A DNA stretch of 64,000 bases, taken from contig JANTQA010000075.1 in NCBI GenBank assembly GCA_027625915.1, positions 2,480,001 through 2,544,000 on the forward strand, read 5' to 3'. The notes under the pieces are model-generated. The model was not told where the DNA came from. It saw only the letters and a program-made list of their open reading frames with translations, and did not search any database. The position numbers and the translations under genes are program-made. Every line of letters begins with the position of its first letter. Position 1 is the first letter of the stretch. The stretch is from Anaeramoeba flamelloides (taxonomy: Eukaryota; Metamonada; Anaeramoebidae). Below are positions 53,501-64,000 of this stretch, in pieces.

Positions 53501-53860
53501 ACAAAAGGCGAAAAATCAAAAAAAAAAAAAAAAATTGTGAAAAGATTCCAAAAGGAATACCTTTTGTAAAAAGGAAAAAGAAAAAAAAAATATGAAGAGA
53601 AATCATACTGAATAAAATGATGAGCATAAAATCAAGATAGTAATAGTCCTGAAAAAGCCTTGGAATGTTAATTTTCTGAATTTCATATGTTTTGATTCTG
53701 GGATATTGGTCAAAAACTTTGCAGTGATCTGATCAGAGAATTTTCTTAAACCCCATACAAACAAGATCATTATCGCTAACTGAATAAGATCTAAGAGCCC
53801 GTATTTGTATAACCCACTTGGTTGCTTATAAAAAAAAAGATTTGTATAATCGAAATACAT
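50597..53860 (-). CDS. TLC-domain membrane protein, ceramide-synthase (LAG1)-like
   Basis: Predicted ER multi-pass protein; LAG1-type family members join fatty acyl-CoA to a sphingoid base. Two exons on the minus strand: 53860-53609 and 51244-50597. Donor GTATGA, acceptor TTACAG, phase-0 join (SSFYS+RGLLKFALFPWID), about 299 residues. The N-terminal exon supplies the first membrane segment (LDLIQLAIMILFVWGL) and the FRKLTFQGFFR stretch; the second holds the TLC domain with the Lag1-motif His pair (LLHHLVT, residues 146-147). The second part of the motif differs: HDxSD is NDLGV, so one His and one Asp of the usual set are replaced. It may be a divergent synthase, another TLC activity (CLN8/TRAM-like) or non-catalytic. 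The C-terminus is short and Lys-rich (RKALKKAK), consistent with ER retrieval. Confidence 0.78.
52067..52260. repeat. Palindromic MITE, 195-bp family (copy 5), TA-flanked
   Basis: Starts CAGCCAGTTCCACTTTTAAG and ends TTAAAATTGGAACTGGCTG, with TA on both sides (52065-52066 and 52261-52262). Lies in the TLC intron. Confidence 0.75.
52733..52960 (+). repeat. Palindromic element, 220-bp family (copy 3)
   Basis: Ends AAAATTTTAATTCAGCTTTC and GGAAAGCTAAATGAAAATTT. The interior (AAATCATCAAAGGTCCCCAA; GAATTAAAAATTTTGAAAT) matches the other two copies. Confidence 0.65.
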
Positions 53861-55398
53861 CTTGAGGATTATGGAAATGAAAAAGAAAAAAATTTAAGGA
53901 AATCTAGTAAAAAAAAATAAATATCTTTACTTATAATTTGGTAAAATTCAATCATTAAATTTATTTTTGACAAAACAGCCCAAAAACTGCAAGTCGCAGA
54001 TTTTGATCTAACATTTAATCACACAAATAATTGTTCCAAAATAATGAATTTTATTATTTTAATTTTTTTTATGAATTACACTTGGAAGAGTCAACTGACA
54101 ATTCAAGAAATGTGTTTTATGAAATAATACCAATAAACAAGTCCCAAAATAAAATAATCCTTATGAAATATGGAAAAAAATTTAAACTTGAAGACTGGAG
54201 GAGGTATATCAAATAAAAGACCATGTTCGGTGTTTGTTGATCATTTTGAATTCAATGTCATAAGAAAAACAATTTTTTTGATGAAATGATGACTAAGATT
54301 TTTTACATTTTGATTTTTTGGAAATTTTTCTCAGACTAAATCTTGAATGTTTAATTCAAAAGTAATTGTTTATTATACCCAAATTTTACCATTTTTGTTA
54401 CTTCAATTGAAAATTTCTGAGATAAGAATTTTCAAAGCAGATAATGAAAAATAGGAATTCTATTTTTATAAGACAATTTACACCCCTCAAATGTTGAGTC
54501 TGTAAATTCAAATATTTTTTGGAGAGTATTGACACTAATTTGGTTAAGATTTTTGTCTCGACTGAAATTTGACATTAATAAGGGAAAACATATCGAATCT
54601 GATCTTTTTTCAACTCTAAAATCTGATTTCATGTCAGATTCTAATTCCAAAAAAACGAAGTCAGGAAAACAATAAAAGGTTCCACCCAAAAATAATTATA
54701 GATCACAAATTACAATCTATTTCTTTGAAAACTCAATTTGGAAAAGAAAAAAAGAAAAAGAAAGTAAATAATTTTTACCTATTTTTATTCCTGAAAATAA
54801 AAGTATTGTTGAGAATGTGAACATATATACAATCTGCACTGTAGTAATATTTTTCTTTTATTTGGGAGCACAAGTGTGTCTTTCATTTAAATAGTACAAC
54901 CATCATAAAGATCATTAGATTAAAAAGAATAAAAAATGAAACTAAATTATTTTTAATATTATAAAAACTTAGTTTATATTGATAATGGCTTTTCAAATCC
55001 TTCAATATGAAAGTTTCATTAAATTATTATTATTTTGCAAATTAAGGGGTAAGTAACTATACTTTATTTTTTTTCCTCATAGACGATAGAGTAATTATTT
55101 ACACAAATATTTAGTAAAACCACGATAAACAAACTTCTTTATCAACTTTAGAATAATGAATTATCATTTTTAAAAGAATTTGTTTTTCACAATGAAATTT
55201 CCAATCAAAAGATCTGATCTTTATTAATATGAGAAAAAAAATATAAAATAATAAAAAATTTTTATTTTTATGAAATCTCACTTTTAGTAATTTCTAATAG
55301 TATGGATAATACAATAACATTAAAATGATGATCTTCACTTAGAAATACACCCACAACAAACAAATAGTTTATACTCGGTTTAATTTTTTTTATTATAT
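53861..55398. other. Intergenic; two weak exon-like frames
   Basis: A + frame at 54031-54216 ends at a GTATAT that could be a donor (after KLEDWRR), and a minus frame lies at 54432-54689. Neither resembles a known family, and both lengths are near what chance gives in this composition. Promoter of the TLC gene probably at the left end. Confidence 0.3.
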
Positions 55399-55592
55399 AA
55401 TGAGTTCCACTTTTAAGAAACAAACTTTGAACGAGATTTAAGACACAAAAAAATCTCAAATTAAGGCACAAAATTTGAATTTTTTTTTCCCAATTTATTT
55501 TTACTTGAATTTGAGTTTTGTGCCTTAATTTGAGAATTTTTTTGTGCCTTAAATTTCGTTGAAAGTTTGTGCCTTAAAAATGAAACTGACTG
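55399..55592. repeat. Palindromic MITE, 195-bp family (copy 6)
   Basis: Left AGTTCCACTTTTAAGAAACA, right CTTAAAAATGAAACTGACTG followed by TA. The left terminus has lost a few bases. Confidence 0.7.
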
Positions 55593-55654
55593 TAGAAAAA
55601 CAATAAAAAAATTTATTTTAAATAAAATATTTAAAATTTTTTAATAAAATATTA

Positions 55655-56809
55655 ACAAGGAGAAGGGCTAGGTATATTTCAAGGAGACCCATTATCACCT
55701 ATTTTATTTGCTCTAATTTCACATTTTCTTTTATTAAAAATAATATCTTGAACAGACCATTGTCAAATGTTTGCAGATGATTTAATCTTAATTATAAAAG
55801 GAAATATAAAACAAATAAATAAAAAATTAAATTCAATTTATCAAATTATTATCCAATTTGGGTTAAAACCTAATAAAGATAAAACAGAAATATTTAATAG
55901 ATTTAAAAAAGATTAAATATTTAAGGTATCTATTTGGATAAAATTTCACATATAGTTTATAATTTAAAAAAAGTTAAAGAAACATATAACAACTGTAAAA
56001 AATTATTTAATAACAATTCCCTCAATAATAATTTAAAAATTAGATTATTTAAATCTTTTATAATAAGCTAATTAACATATGGATTAGAAATTTTTAATTA
56101 TGAAATAAAAACTTTAAATTATTTAAATTCTTGGATGAATACAGCCATTACTGAAATATGCAAAATAAACAGAAATACACAAATTCTTATTTATAAAACA
56201 GAATTTAAAATTGAAAATATGGTAATTTCAGTAAAAAAAAAAAATTCAAATTTAAAAAAAAATTAAAAAATTTATCACTTCCTTTTTTTAGAAAAATTAA
56301 TAAAATTTAATCAAAGAACCAACAATAAAATTAACTGGAATTCAAAAGATATAATTGAATTAAAAAGGGAAATCTATAAATACACATATAATGAATTTTT
56401 GAATTCCAAGAGCTGGAAAGTGAAAAAATACTTCACAATATTAAGAAACCAAAATTCATTATTTACAACTCAAAAATATCTAAGCTATCCATCAAGTTCA
56501 ACAATCCTAAAATTTAGGACATTTACCAATTGCTTAAACAGATATTACTATGTAATTAATAAAAATTCAAATAAATTTTGTCCTTTATGTTTAAAATACA
56601 AACAAAATGAAGTTATAGAAAATATTGATCATTTTTTGTGGGTATGTCCTTCCTATGAAAATAATAGATTAATATTTCCGAATAAATTAAATGAAAAAAA
56701 CCTCTATGAATTAATTTTAAACCATAACAGTTTATTATTATTTTCGTTGGTTAATAATCGTGAAATATATGATTTTACGCTTAAATTTCTGAAAGGAAAT
56801 ATAAGTATA
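55655..56809 (+). mobile_element. Non-LTR retrotransposon (LINE) fragment, copy C
   Basis: 5'-truncated LINE of a sister subfamily. It begins just before box B (LGIFQGDPLSPILFALISHF), then QMFADDLILI and the connection region. An open C-terminal frame (56399-56809) has FRTFTNCLNRYYYV, CPLCLKYKQ and HFLWVCPSYENNR, a CxxC...H...C knuckle as in other LINE tails. Several stops and frameshifts interrupt the RT part. Its 3' end is cut by the MITE at 56810. Confidence 0.82.
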
Positions 56810-57007
56810 CAGTCAGTTTCACTTTTAAGGCACAAACTTTCAACGAAATTTTAGGCACAATAAAAATCTCAAATTAAGACACAACATACAAATTCTAGTA
56901 AAAATAAATTGTAAAATAAAAAATTCCAAATTTTGTGCCTTAATTTGAGATTTTTATTGTGCCTTAAATTTCGTTGAAAGTTTGTGCTTTAAAAGTGAAA
57001 CTGACTG
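56810..57007. repeat. Palindromic MITE, 195-bp family (copy 7), inserted in LINE copy C
   Basis: 198 bp starting CAGTCAGTTTCACTTTTAAG and ending with the reverse complement, flanked by TA (56808-56809 and 57008-57009). It supplies the last 15 codons of the LINE's open frame, so that frame's end is not native. Confidence 0.85.
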
Positions 57008-57452
57008 TAAGGGCAACTAGAGTGTAATTTACACTTCTTCAATAATAAAAAAAAAAGAAGAATTTTTTTTCAGAAATACAAAATAAAACAAAACAGTATT
57101 CAAAATTGTTAATTAACCCCTCTAAAAGCAAAAACCATTATTTATAACTTAGCTTCTAACATATTAGTATTACACTATTTAATTCAAATTTCTGAAAATA
57201 AAAGAAAAAATTCTATTTTATCTAAACTATTATTGATAAAATATAAATTGAAAAAATAAAGTTAGACTAAATCATTAATTTCTTTTAGATTTAGCCCTTA
57301 ATAATAAAGTTTATTTGTATAATCAATTCAAAATTCCAGAACTTCAAATTCTTAAGACTATGGTATTTATTGTTGCCTGTAATATCCCATTTTTTTAAAA
57401 AGTCTCTAATCTTGAAAAAAATGTATTTTTCTTTGGTAAAAAATTCCAAATA
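57008..57452. other. Intergenic, no gene recognised
   Basis: Short stretch between two MITE copies; LINE sequence does not clearly resume. Nothing else seen. Confidence 0.4.
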
Positions 57453-57647
57453 CAGTCAGTTTCACTTTTAAGGCACAAACTTTGAACGGAATTTAAGGCA
57501 CAAAAAAATCTCAAATTAAGGCACAAAATTTGGAATTTTTTTTTACAATTTATTTTTACTAGAATTTGAATTTTGTGCCTTAATTTGAGATTTTTTTTGT
57601 GCCTTAAATTTCTTTGAAAGTTTGTGCCTTAAAAGTGAAACTGACTG
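57453..57647. repeat. Palindromic MITE, 195-bp family (copy 8, best preserved)
   Basis: 195 bp, near-perfect palindrome from CAGTCAGTTTCACTTTTAAG to CTTAAAAGTGAAACTGACTG, TA on both sides. Each arm carries GGCACAAACTTT, TTTAAGGCACAAAA, AATCTCAAATTAAGGCAC. TA target duplication and CAGT ends are hallmarks of Tc1/mariner-superfamily MITEs; mobilisation by such a transposase is inferred, as none is encoded here. Confidence 0.88.
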
Positions 57648-59402
57648 TAAAGGGATATATGGTTTTTAATTCAATTTGGAGATATTTAACTCTGATAGAT
57701 AATATTGATAAGTTTTGAAAATGATATACTCATCTAATTAAACTGAAAGAAAGAAAAAAAATTACTGAAGATACATACTAAGTGTACTACAGTTTTCCTG
57801 GTTCAGAAGAATCAAGTTAAATCATATAGATTATTTCAATTCTTTTAAATTTTGGAAAAACAGATGAAAATTAACTGTATTTTCCAAAATTTCAAATTGA
57901 ATATAATATATTCTTTTTCTAAATTCGTTTTTAATCCTGATTAACCCAAATGAAGTACCCATCAAGTGTCTCAGAGTGTCGAAGTTTCCTAGATTTTAAA
58001 AGAATTTAAATACATATAGCAAAATCAATAGATTTTAATCAAAACTTATAAAGTTTTGAAAATCCAACAAAAAGTGTTTTCAAGATTGCCCTAGTTTTTT
58101 TTTTTTTACTTTTGGAACAAAACGCTAAAATTTAAATAAATTTTATGTTTATTATAAAAATTAAAAAAAACCTAACACAAAAAATCAAAAAAAAATATTT
58201 TTTTCAACTTAAATCAATATATAATTCTTTAATAGCCAAAATAAATGATTACCCATTTGAAAGATATTTATTAAATTTAAAATACTTTTAAAATATTACA
58301 TTAAAATGGACTCTTAAATGTGAAAAAAAAATTCACATTTTTTAACTATTAATTTTGAAAAAAATCTTTCTAAAAATTAGATTTTACAACTTAAATTATT
58401 AAATATCTTTGTAAATAAAATTTTTGATCCAAGATCTTTTTTTGACTAATCATGCTTATTATAAGTGAAGTAATCAAAAAGTGTAAAAAATTTGCAAATA
58501 TTTAATTTTTTTTTAAAAAAATTTTTTTATGAGTACACATAATTGTGCTATTATTCCCAATCCTCTAAACTTATTAATCTACCAAAGGATTTATAAACGA
58601 AAATGACAAGTTACTACACCTAATCCAAGATAATTTTTTCCCAGTTTCAAGGATTGTAAACCTTTAAAATCAAACACACCAACCATAAACAGTTTGAAAA
58701 AATGATATTGACACCTTCAAGTTATACTCTTAAACATGAAATTTGAAAAAATAAAAGATCAAAAGATAAAAGTGTACTCAAAAAAAAAAAGTAAAATTTC
58801 AACAATAATTTTTGAATTGATAAAAAACAAACAGATTGACAAAAATTATCAAAAATTACAAAAAATCTTTGAACAAAACCCATTTTTTAATTATAAATTT
58901 TCAAATTAGACTCAAGCGTCAACCTTTGAAATAGGTTTGTTCATTGACTTTGATCGAATAATAAACTAAATCTTAAATTGGAATCAAAAAGAACAACAAA
59001 GGTACTTTTGAATTTACAAACAAGGTATATTTAGATGTAGTTCGATAGATTTTGTTGTGTCCCTGAAGTTTATACTAAATAATCAATTGAACTTCAATAT
59101 ACTTGAAATTAAACAAGAAATGTTAAAACAAAAAAAAAAAAAAAATCAAGTAAAATCGTAAAATTCAGTTGATTTGTGAGGATTTTCAATTATGCAAAAA
59201 GTTTGGTAAATAATGTTTCAATTCAAAGAAGCAAGAACTGAAAACTCTCAAAGAAATTACAAATAAAAAAACAAATATAGACCAAGAGAAAATTCCTTCG
59301 AGTTAAACTCAACAAACTTTTTTGCTTTTTGAATTTATTTTTTGAATTTTATCCTTTGTTTTCTTCAACCTTGCGAAAAGCATTTTCGACACCACTCTCC
59401 AA
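57648..59402. other. Intergenic 5' of the actin-related gene
   Basis: No gene. Contains hairpin-mosaic modules at 57955-58180, including a palindrome with CCTAG plus a T run against AAAAAAAACCTAACAC (58090-58175) that matches 38366-38457. The promoter of the downstream gene should lie at the right end. Confidence 0.45.
58085..58180. repeat. Hairpin-mosaic palindrome (cluster 5)
   Basis: Decayed relative of the 92-bp palindrome at 38366-38457: GCCCTAG plus a T run, AAATTTAAATAAATTTTATG at the centre, then AAAAAAAACCTAACAC. Confidence 0.55.
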
Positions 59403-60710
59403 ATGGAAGAACTCTACATTTTAGACATTGGTGCCCACACAACACATTTTGGTCTGTGTGGCTTCTCAAGACCAAAATACATTGAGCGAACTGTAAGTGG
59501 GAAATTACTTGATAAGAACTGTTCGTCTTTCCCATTAAAGACCAAAAAATACATTGGGAATTCCTCTTTTTCGCAATCGAACAACAATGTGACCCAAATC
59601 ATCTCAACCGACTTCCAATCTGTGTCTATCAATTGGGAAGAATTAGATTTCTTTTTGACGCAGCTGATCGAGCAATTAGGGCTTGATCAAGAAATGAATG
59701 ATTTAAATATTCTGAATGTGCGCTCTTCGTATTTCACTGCAAACGACGACAAACACTTTGCAGAGTTAATGTTTGAGACCCTGAACTGTGAGGGTGTCAG
59801 CAATGTGCTGCAGCCGCTATGCTCTGTCATTGGCTGTAGCCAAATTTCCGGGCTGTGTGTCGACATCGGCGAAATGTCGACGCGATGCACACCGTTCTAC
59901 GAGGGCAGGATCCTTTACGGCCAGTCCTCTACATCGATGGTTGGTGGTTTCCATATCTCCAAATATCTCCAAGATGTGCTCTCGCAGGACTATGGCATTA
60001 TTACCAATGGATCACTAATGCGCACAGAGGCCGTCATCCCAGAATTGAAAAAGGAATACCTCTACGCCGTCTCACCAAAGGAGTTAATCGACAAAATTAA
60101 CAAGCAAAACTTAGAAAACACCGAAAACAATAGCAAAATCGAAGAGAAAATTAAGATCAACACCGAAAAGAACAACAAGCTTGCTGAAGAAATGTCAAAC
60201 AATAAGAAATTACAAAAATTTGAAATCCCTTCTTTTTCGAAAAAAAAAAAAAAAACAACAAAAGAGAAAGAGAAAGAAAAAGAAAAAGAACCACAAACAA
60301 TCGATGTTTCAAGTCTTGCAAAAAATGCCATAAACCCTCTTTTTTCACCTCACCTTGTCGGCAAGACATGCAAGTCAATTCATGAAACGATCCAACAATC
60401 CGTAACCTCCTGTGATCTCACAGTCAGGCAAGACTTGTTAAAGAATGTTGTGCTAATGGGCGGATCCACACTTACAAAGGGCTTTGTCGAGAAATTGTGG
60501 TTCCACTTAAAGGAAATCTCGCCAGAAATGTCCGAAATTAATTTCTTTGTTCCAAATGCGGAAGAAGACCGTGGGTTTTTCCCTTGGTTAGGCGGTTCCC
60601 TGTTTGGAAACGTTTATAAAACTTCCAACTCCCTCTTGGTTTCGAAAATATTGTATGAAGAGGATGGGCCAAATGTTTTGAATCAAAAAACAATACGTTC
60701 ATTAATGTAA
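59403..60710 (+). CDS. Divergent actin-related protein (Arp)
   Basis: Single exon, 435 codons. Actin-fold hallmarks: N-terminal ILDIGAHTTHFGLCGF (phosphate-1 loop, where actin has DNGSGxxKAGF), CVDIGEMSTRCTPFYEGR (phosphate-2; actin DSGDGVTHTVPIYEG), VVLMGGSTLTKGF (adenosine loop) and FPWLGGSLFGN. The Asp residues stay but the Gly-rich loops have changed, so nucleotide binding may be weak. A Lys/Glu-rich insert of about 75 residues (about 230-305) splits subdomain 4 from the C-terminal half. It is too divergent to name a subfamily; nuclear Arps of remodelling complexes and dynactin Arp10/11 are candidates. The middle of the gene (about 59750-60060) is visibly richer in G and C than anything nearby. 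Confidence 0.8.
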   Translation: MEELYILDIGAHTTHFGLCGFSRPKYIERTVSGKLLDKNCSSFPLKTKKYIGNSSFSQSNNNVTQIISTDFQSVSINWEELDFFLTQLIEQLGLDQEMNDLNILNVRSSYFTANDDKHFAELMFETLNCEGVSNVLQPLCSVIGCSQISGLCVDIGEMSTRCTPFYEGRILYGQSSTSMVGGFHISKYLQDVLSQDYGIITNGSLMRTEAVIPELKKEYLYAVSPKELIDKINKQNLENTENNSKIEEKIKINTEKNNKLAEEMSNNKKLQKFEIPSFSKKKKKTTKEKEKEKEKEPQTIDVSSLAKNAINPLFSPHLVGKTCKSIHETIQQSVTSCDLTVRQDLLKNVVLMGGSTLTKGFVEKLWFHLKEISPEMSEINFFVPNAEEDRGFFPWLGGSLFGNVYKTSNSLLVSKILYEEDGPNVLNQKTIRSLM

Positions 60711-63700
60711 TTTAATAGGCTTTTTTTTAACTTTGAAAATCTTTTTCTCTTAAAGTCTCTTCTCGTCTCTTCTTTTCTCTTTTCTTTTGCTTCCTTCACT
60801 TCTTTTCATCTTTTTTTTTTTTTTTTTTTTTTCTTTTCCGAGATTCCTTTTTTTTTTTCTTTTCTTTTTAATATTTTGATTTTCAAGAAAAAAGATTGAT
60901 CTTTCGATTTGTTTCTTTTAAAAAACAAACAAACAAACACACAAACATACAACTAATTCCAAAACCAAAGTAAAACACTTTAAAATAAAACGAAATAACA
61001 AGATTTAAATTGTTATTGACTATGATTAAAATTAGAATACTTGAAATTTTTTTTTGTTGTTTTTGCTTTTTTTTAGCTTTTCATTTGGGTTTGGAACTTT
61101 TTGATTTTAAGGACTACGTTTACACCCTTTGAGGTTTTGAGTTCTTTTGCTATTTTGCTTTCACTTCTCAAAAAGAATTTTCCTACAGAAGAAATTGAAC
61201 AAAAACAAAAATCATTTTTTGACATCTTTACTTTTTCAGGAATACTTTTTTTCAATCTTTTTCAGTGAAAAGGAAAATTGAAAATAACATTAAAAATAAT
61301 TGTTAATAAAATAATTGCTTTTGGGGAATTTCAAAAACACGCTCAAATTTGAGAACATTTCAAACTTATAAAAGTAAATATAAAATATATGTAGAACAGC
61401 CAGAGGAATTACTTACTTTGAGTTCAAAAAGTTGAAATGGAAATTCTAAAATATTAAAATCAAAATTTTGCATGATCTAACAAGGTTGAAAAATTGTAAA
61501 AATTGTTAAAATTGTGAAAATTTCACATTTTTTCTAAAAGAAATACTCGTTGGACAAATATTATTGAGATTACAAAAATCTTTCAAAAGTGTTTTTATAC
61601 ATTATTTCACTGTTTTCGCCTGAAAAGATAGTCCATAAGTCAAACACCACCAAACAAAAATTTTTCTTTATTTGATTTTTCAAAATCCAAAATGATGACT
61701 AATGTTAAAAAAGAAGTCCCTTCAAGACCTGTTTAAAGAGGCATTTCAAAATAAAAAGTCATTTTGGTTTTTTCGTTTTTAGAATTTCTATTTTAAGTAA
61801 TAGATATTTAAGAAACAATTAGGATATTTATTTATTGATTTCTGTTTTTTTTTTTAAAATCATTTAAGGTTTAGGTCTTCTCAAAAAAAGGTAATGTAAA
61901 ATTTTTCTCAAAAATGGGGTTTATATAATTTTTTTTATTAATGGAAGAAGTGTAAATTACACTTCTAGAAGTCCTTTTACTGAAATTTTCCCAAAGGTAA
62001 TATAAGTGTAAAACTATAGATTTCACGATTATCAAGGGAAATACATACCCAAATTTTTTCATGTTTAAAAAAGCAAAAGCCAAAATTTTATTATATTAAA
62101 GCAAAAGTAAAAAAATAAATTGAAAAAAGGAAAATTAATAAGGGTTTATAAGAAGCAATAGGTAAAAAATCAAAAAAAAAAAAAAAAAAAAAAAAACAAA
62201 TGCTATCTTTAATTCAGAACCCCCACAATCACAGCCAGAATACTTTTGGTTGATTTAATAATTTGATAATTGATCAGGATATGTTCATTTTGGGATTTTT
62301 ATTTAAGTTATTGTGGTTTCATTTTTTTTTGTTGATCTTATTTGCTTTTAAAGCTTTGGTTATATTTATATCTTTTACCTTTGCTTTTTTGTAATGTATT
62401 TTTAAGTTACTCATACTTTCTAGTTTTCGTTTCACAGTATTAGCAAGTAACCATTTGAACTTTTTCCGTTGATAAATCTTCTTCCCAATATTAAGAAGAT
62501 TCAGCTAGGGGAAAAATCGAAAAAAATAAAAATCGAGATACTTTTCGAGACAACTATTTTTACCATCTAAAATACAAAAAAATCATAAAAAATTTTAAAA
62601 AATAGTAAAATTATGAATAATTGAATTCAATGCAAAATTTGAATTTTACTCGAAATATTCAGAGCTTTACCTTCAAAATTGTTTTTAATTTTGCATAATT
62701 TATTGAATAGTAATTAGATGTATTTGAAAAAGAAGAAAAATAAGCATGGATGTTTTATTTTGAAACTCGGCTTTTAGGATTTTTGACACACATTATTGTG
62801 ATGACTTTACATAAAAATATTTTGATTTATTTTTCTTTCATAAATAATAAAAAAATAATCTAAATTTATATTTTTATTAGATGTATATAAATTACCAAAA
62901 ATTATCAAAATAAGATTTCATCCAAAAAAATTTTTTTTATTAATTGTTCTTTTAAGAAATTTGTTCCAAAAATACAAACCAAAAAAGGACCAGATCTTTT
63001 TTCCAAAATTTAAATTGGGTAAAATCGTTTCTTTTAAAAATGATAGTTCATTCCTCTAAAGTTGATAAATGTGTTCGTGTGTCGGGTTTAATTGAATCTC
63101 TGAAAAAAGAAGTGCTAAATTATCTTTGGGAAAAATAATAAATAAGATTTACTAACCGCTTAAGTATTCGGCCTGAACAAGTTTTAGACATTTGATGTTT
63201 TCGTGTTCTTCAAAAAAAAAGTGTGGAGGGGTTCTTTAAAATGATAACATATTGCAAGCCAAAAAAAAAAAAAAAGCAAAGTTATATCCTTCTACCAAAA
63301 AAAAATCCTAAAAATGATCAGAAAAGTACAGGCCCACTTTACAAAGTATTAATGATATTACTTCCACACGATTTTTATTCAAGAAAAATACTACTTGTAA
63401 GTGGATTTTAAGTGTATCTCAAAAAAAGAACATAAAAGTTTGTAAAAATTTTAAAATCAGATCGAAACAATAGGAATGTTATCTAAATATCAAGTTCAAG
63501 TTTACTTCAAGAATTTTCCAATTTTGTTTCTAAACAGTCGAGTCAAAATTTTATAACTCAAATAAAAATCATTCAAGAACCTCAAAAAAATTTCTCATTG
63601 GCTCAAATAAGTGTTTCAAAATATAATCACTACCTATTTTTTTTTTCTTGATTCAATATAAAATCTAATTCAAATACAATAGATATTTTAAGTTAATAAT

Positions 63701-64000
63701 CAATTTTGAAGATATGATTCTTGATTTTTTTCAGTTAAATTTTAAATTAGTAATGCAATTTGTTATAAATTTTTCGTAATTCTTTTACTTTTTTTTGAAA
63801 TTTTTTGATTTTTTTGATAATAACAATTTTCTTTTTACTTTTTTTTTTTTTGTAAAATTTAATTTAAAAAAAAATGTTTGAAACTCCGAATTTACATTAA
63901 TAAAAGTTAGGTTTTGTATGTTCTAATAAAAATGGATACATTTGCATGTAAAAAATCTTATTGTCAAGAATTGTAATTTTCTAAAGAAATTGAGAATTTT
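60711..64000. other. Intergenic to window end, no gene recognised
   Basis: Begins with a T/C-rich trailer (60720-60870). A minus-strand stretch at 61077-61200, encoding KIAKELKTSKGVNVVLKIKK before a stop, has gene-like codon choice but no family I recognise and no clear partner exon. GTGTAAATTACACTT-type inverted words near 61949 were also seen at 57012. Otherwise AT-rich sequence with homopolymer runs. Confidence 0.35.

Larger units (their letters stand above)
51245..53608 (-). other. 2.4-kb intron of the TLC gene
   Basis: GT...AG intron carrying a 194-bp palindromic MITE (52067-52260) and a 220-bp palindromic element (52733-52960). No coding sequence recognised in it; the minus frame at 53310-53627 is compositional. 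Confidence 0.7.

Noticed and set aside
55268-55471. 67-codon minus frame
   Set aside because: It runs into a palindromic MITE and has no family resemblance.

Overview
The window is nuclear DNA from an AT-rich, intron-bearing protist. The evidence is GT-AG introns, a class II tRNA-Leu, a histone H3 gene, and large proteins with long Asn, Glu and Lys runs. It also carries many short inverted-repeat elements and 5'-truncated non-LTR retrotransposons. The style recalls free-living amoeboid protists (amoebozoan or Anaeramoeba-like), but the species cannot be fixed from sequence alone. No rRNA, CRISPR array, operon or bacterial-type gene was seen.

Layout from left to right. 1-5257 is repeat-littered intergenic DNA. 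5258-16789 (+) is CNOT1, the scaffold of the CCR4-NOT deadenylase; its first three exons lie 3.1 kb upstream of the giant last exon. 16790-23273 is a graveyard of LINE, SINE-like and MITE copies nested in one another. 23274-23819 (+) is a histone H3 with a greatly extended tail of Gly-X-Lys triplets. 24770-24848 (+) is tRNA-Leu(AAG). 24849-30555 is repeat-rich with at most a doubtful intron-rich gene. 30556-39918 (-) is an LRR / TKL-kinase gene split by a 5.6-kb intron that is almost wholly mobile-element sequence. 41859-47723 (-) is an ATAD2/Yta7-type AAA-plus-bromodomain protein whose first AAA domain holds an in-frame intein of about 386 residues. 50597-53860 (-) is a two-exon TLC-domain (ceramide-synthase-like) membrane protein. 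55655-56830 is a LINE fragment. 59403-60710 (+) is a divergent actin-related protein, followed by sequence with no recognised gene.

The most notable items are the intein in a nuclear chromatin AAA+ gene and the collagen-like (Gly-X-Lys) H3 tail. The exon reconstructions for CNOT1, the LRR kinase and the TLC protein each join in exact reading phase at GT/AG sites. The genes do not form one pathway. Three concern chromatin or mRNA control (H3, ATAD2-like, CNOT1); the others serve signalling, lipid and cytoskeletal or nuclear-actin roles. At least seven families of short inverted-repeat elements recur. Several occupy introns or older LINE copies, and comparison of filled and empty copies within the window defines their ends.
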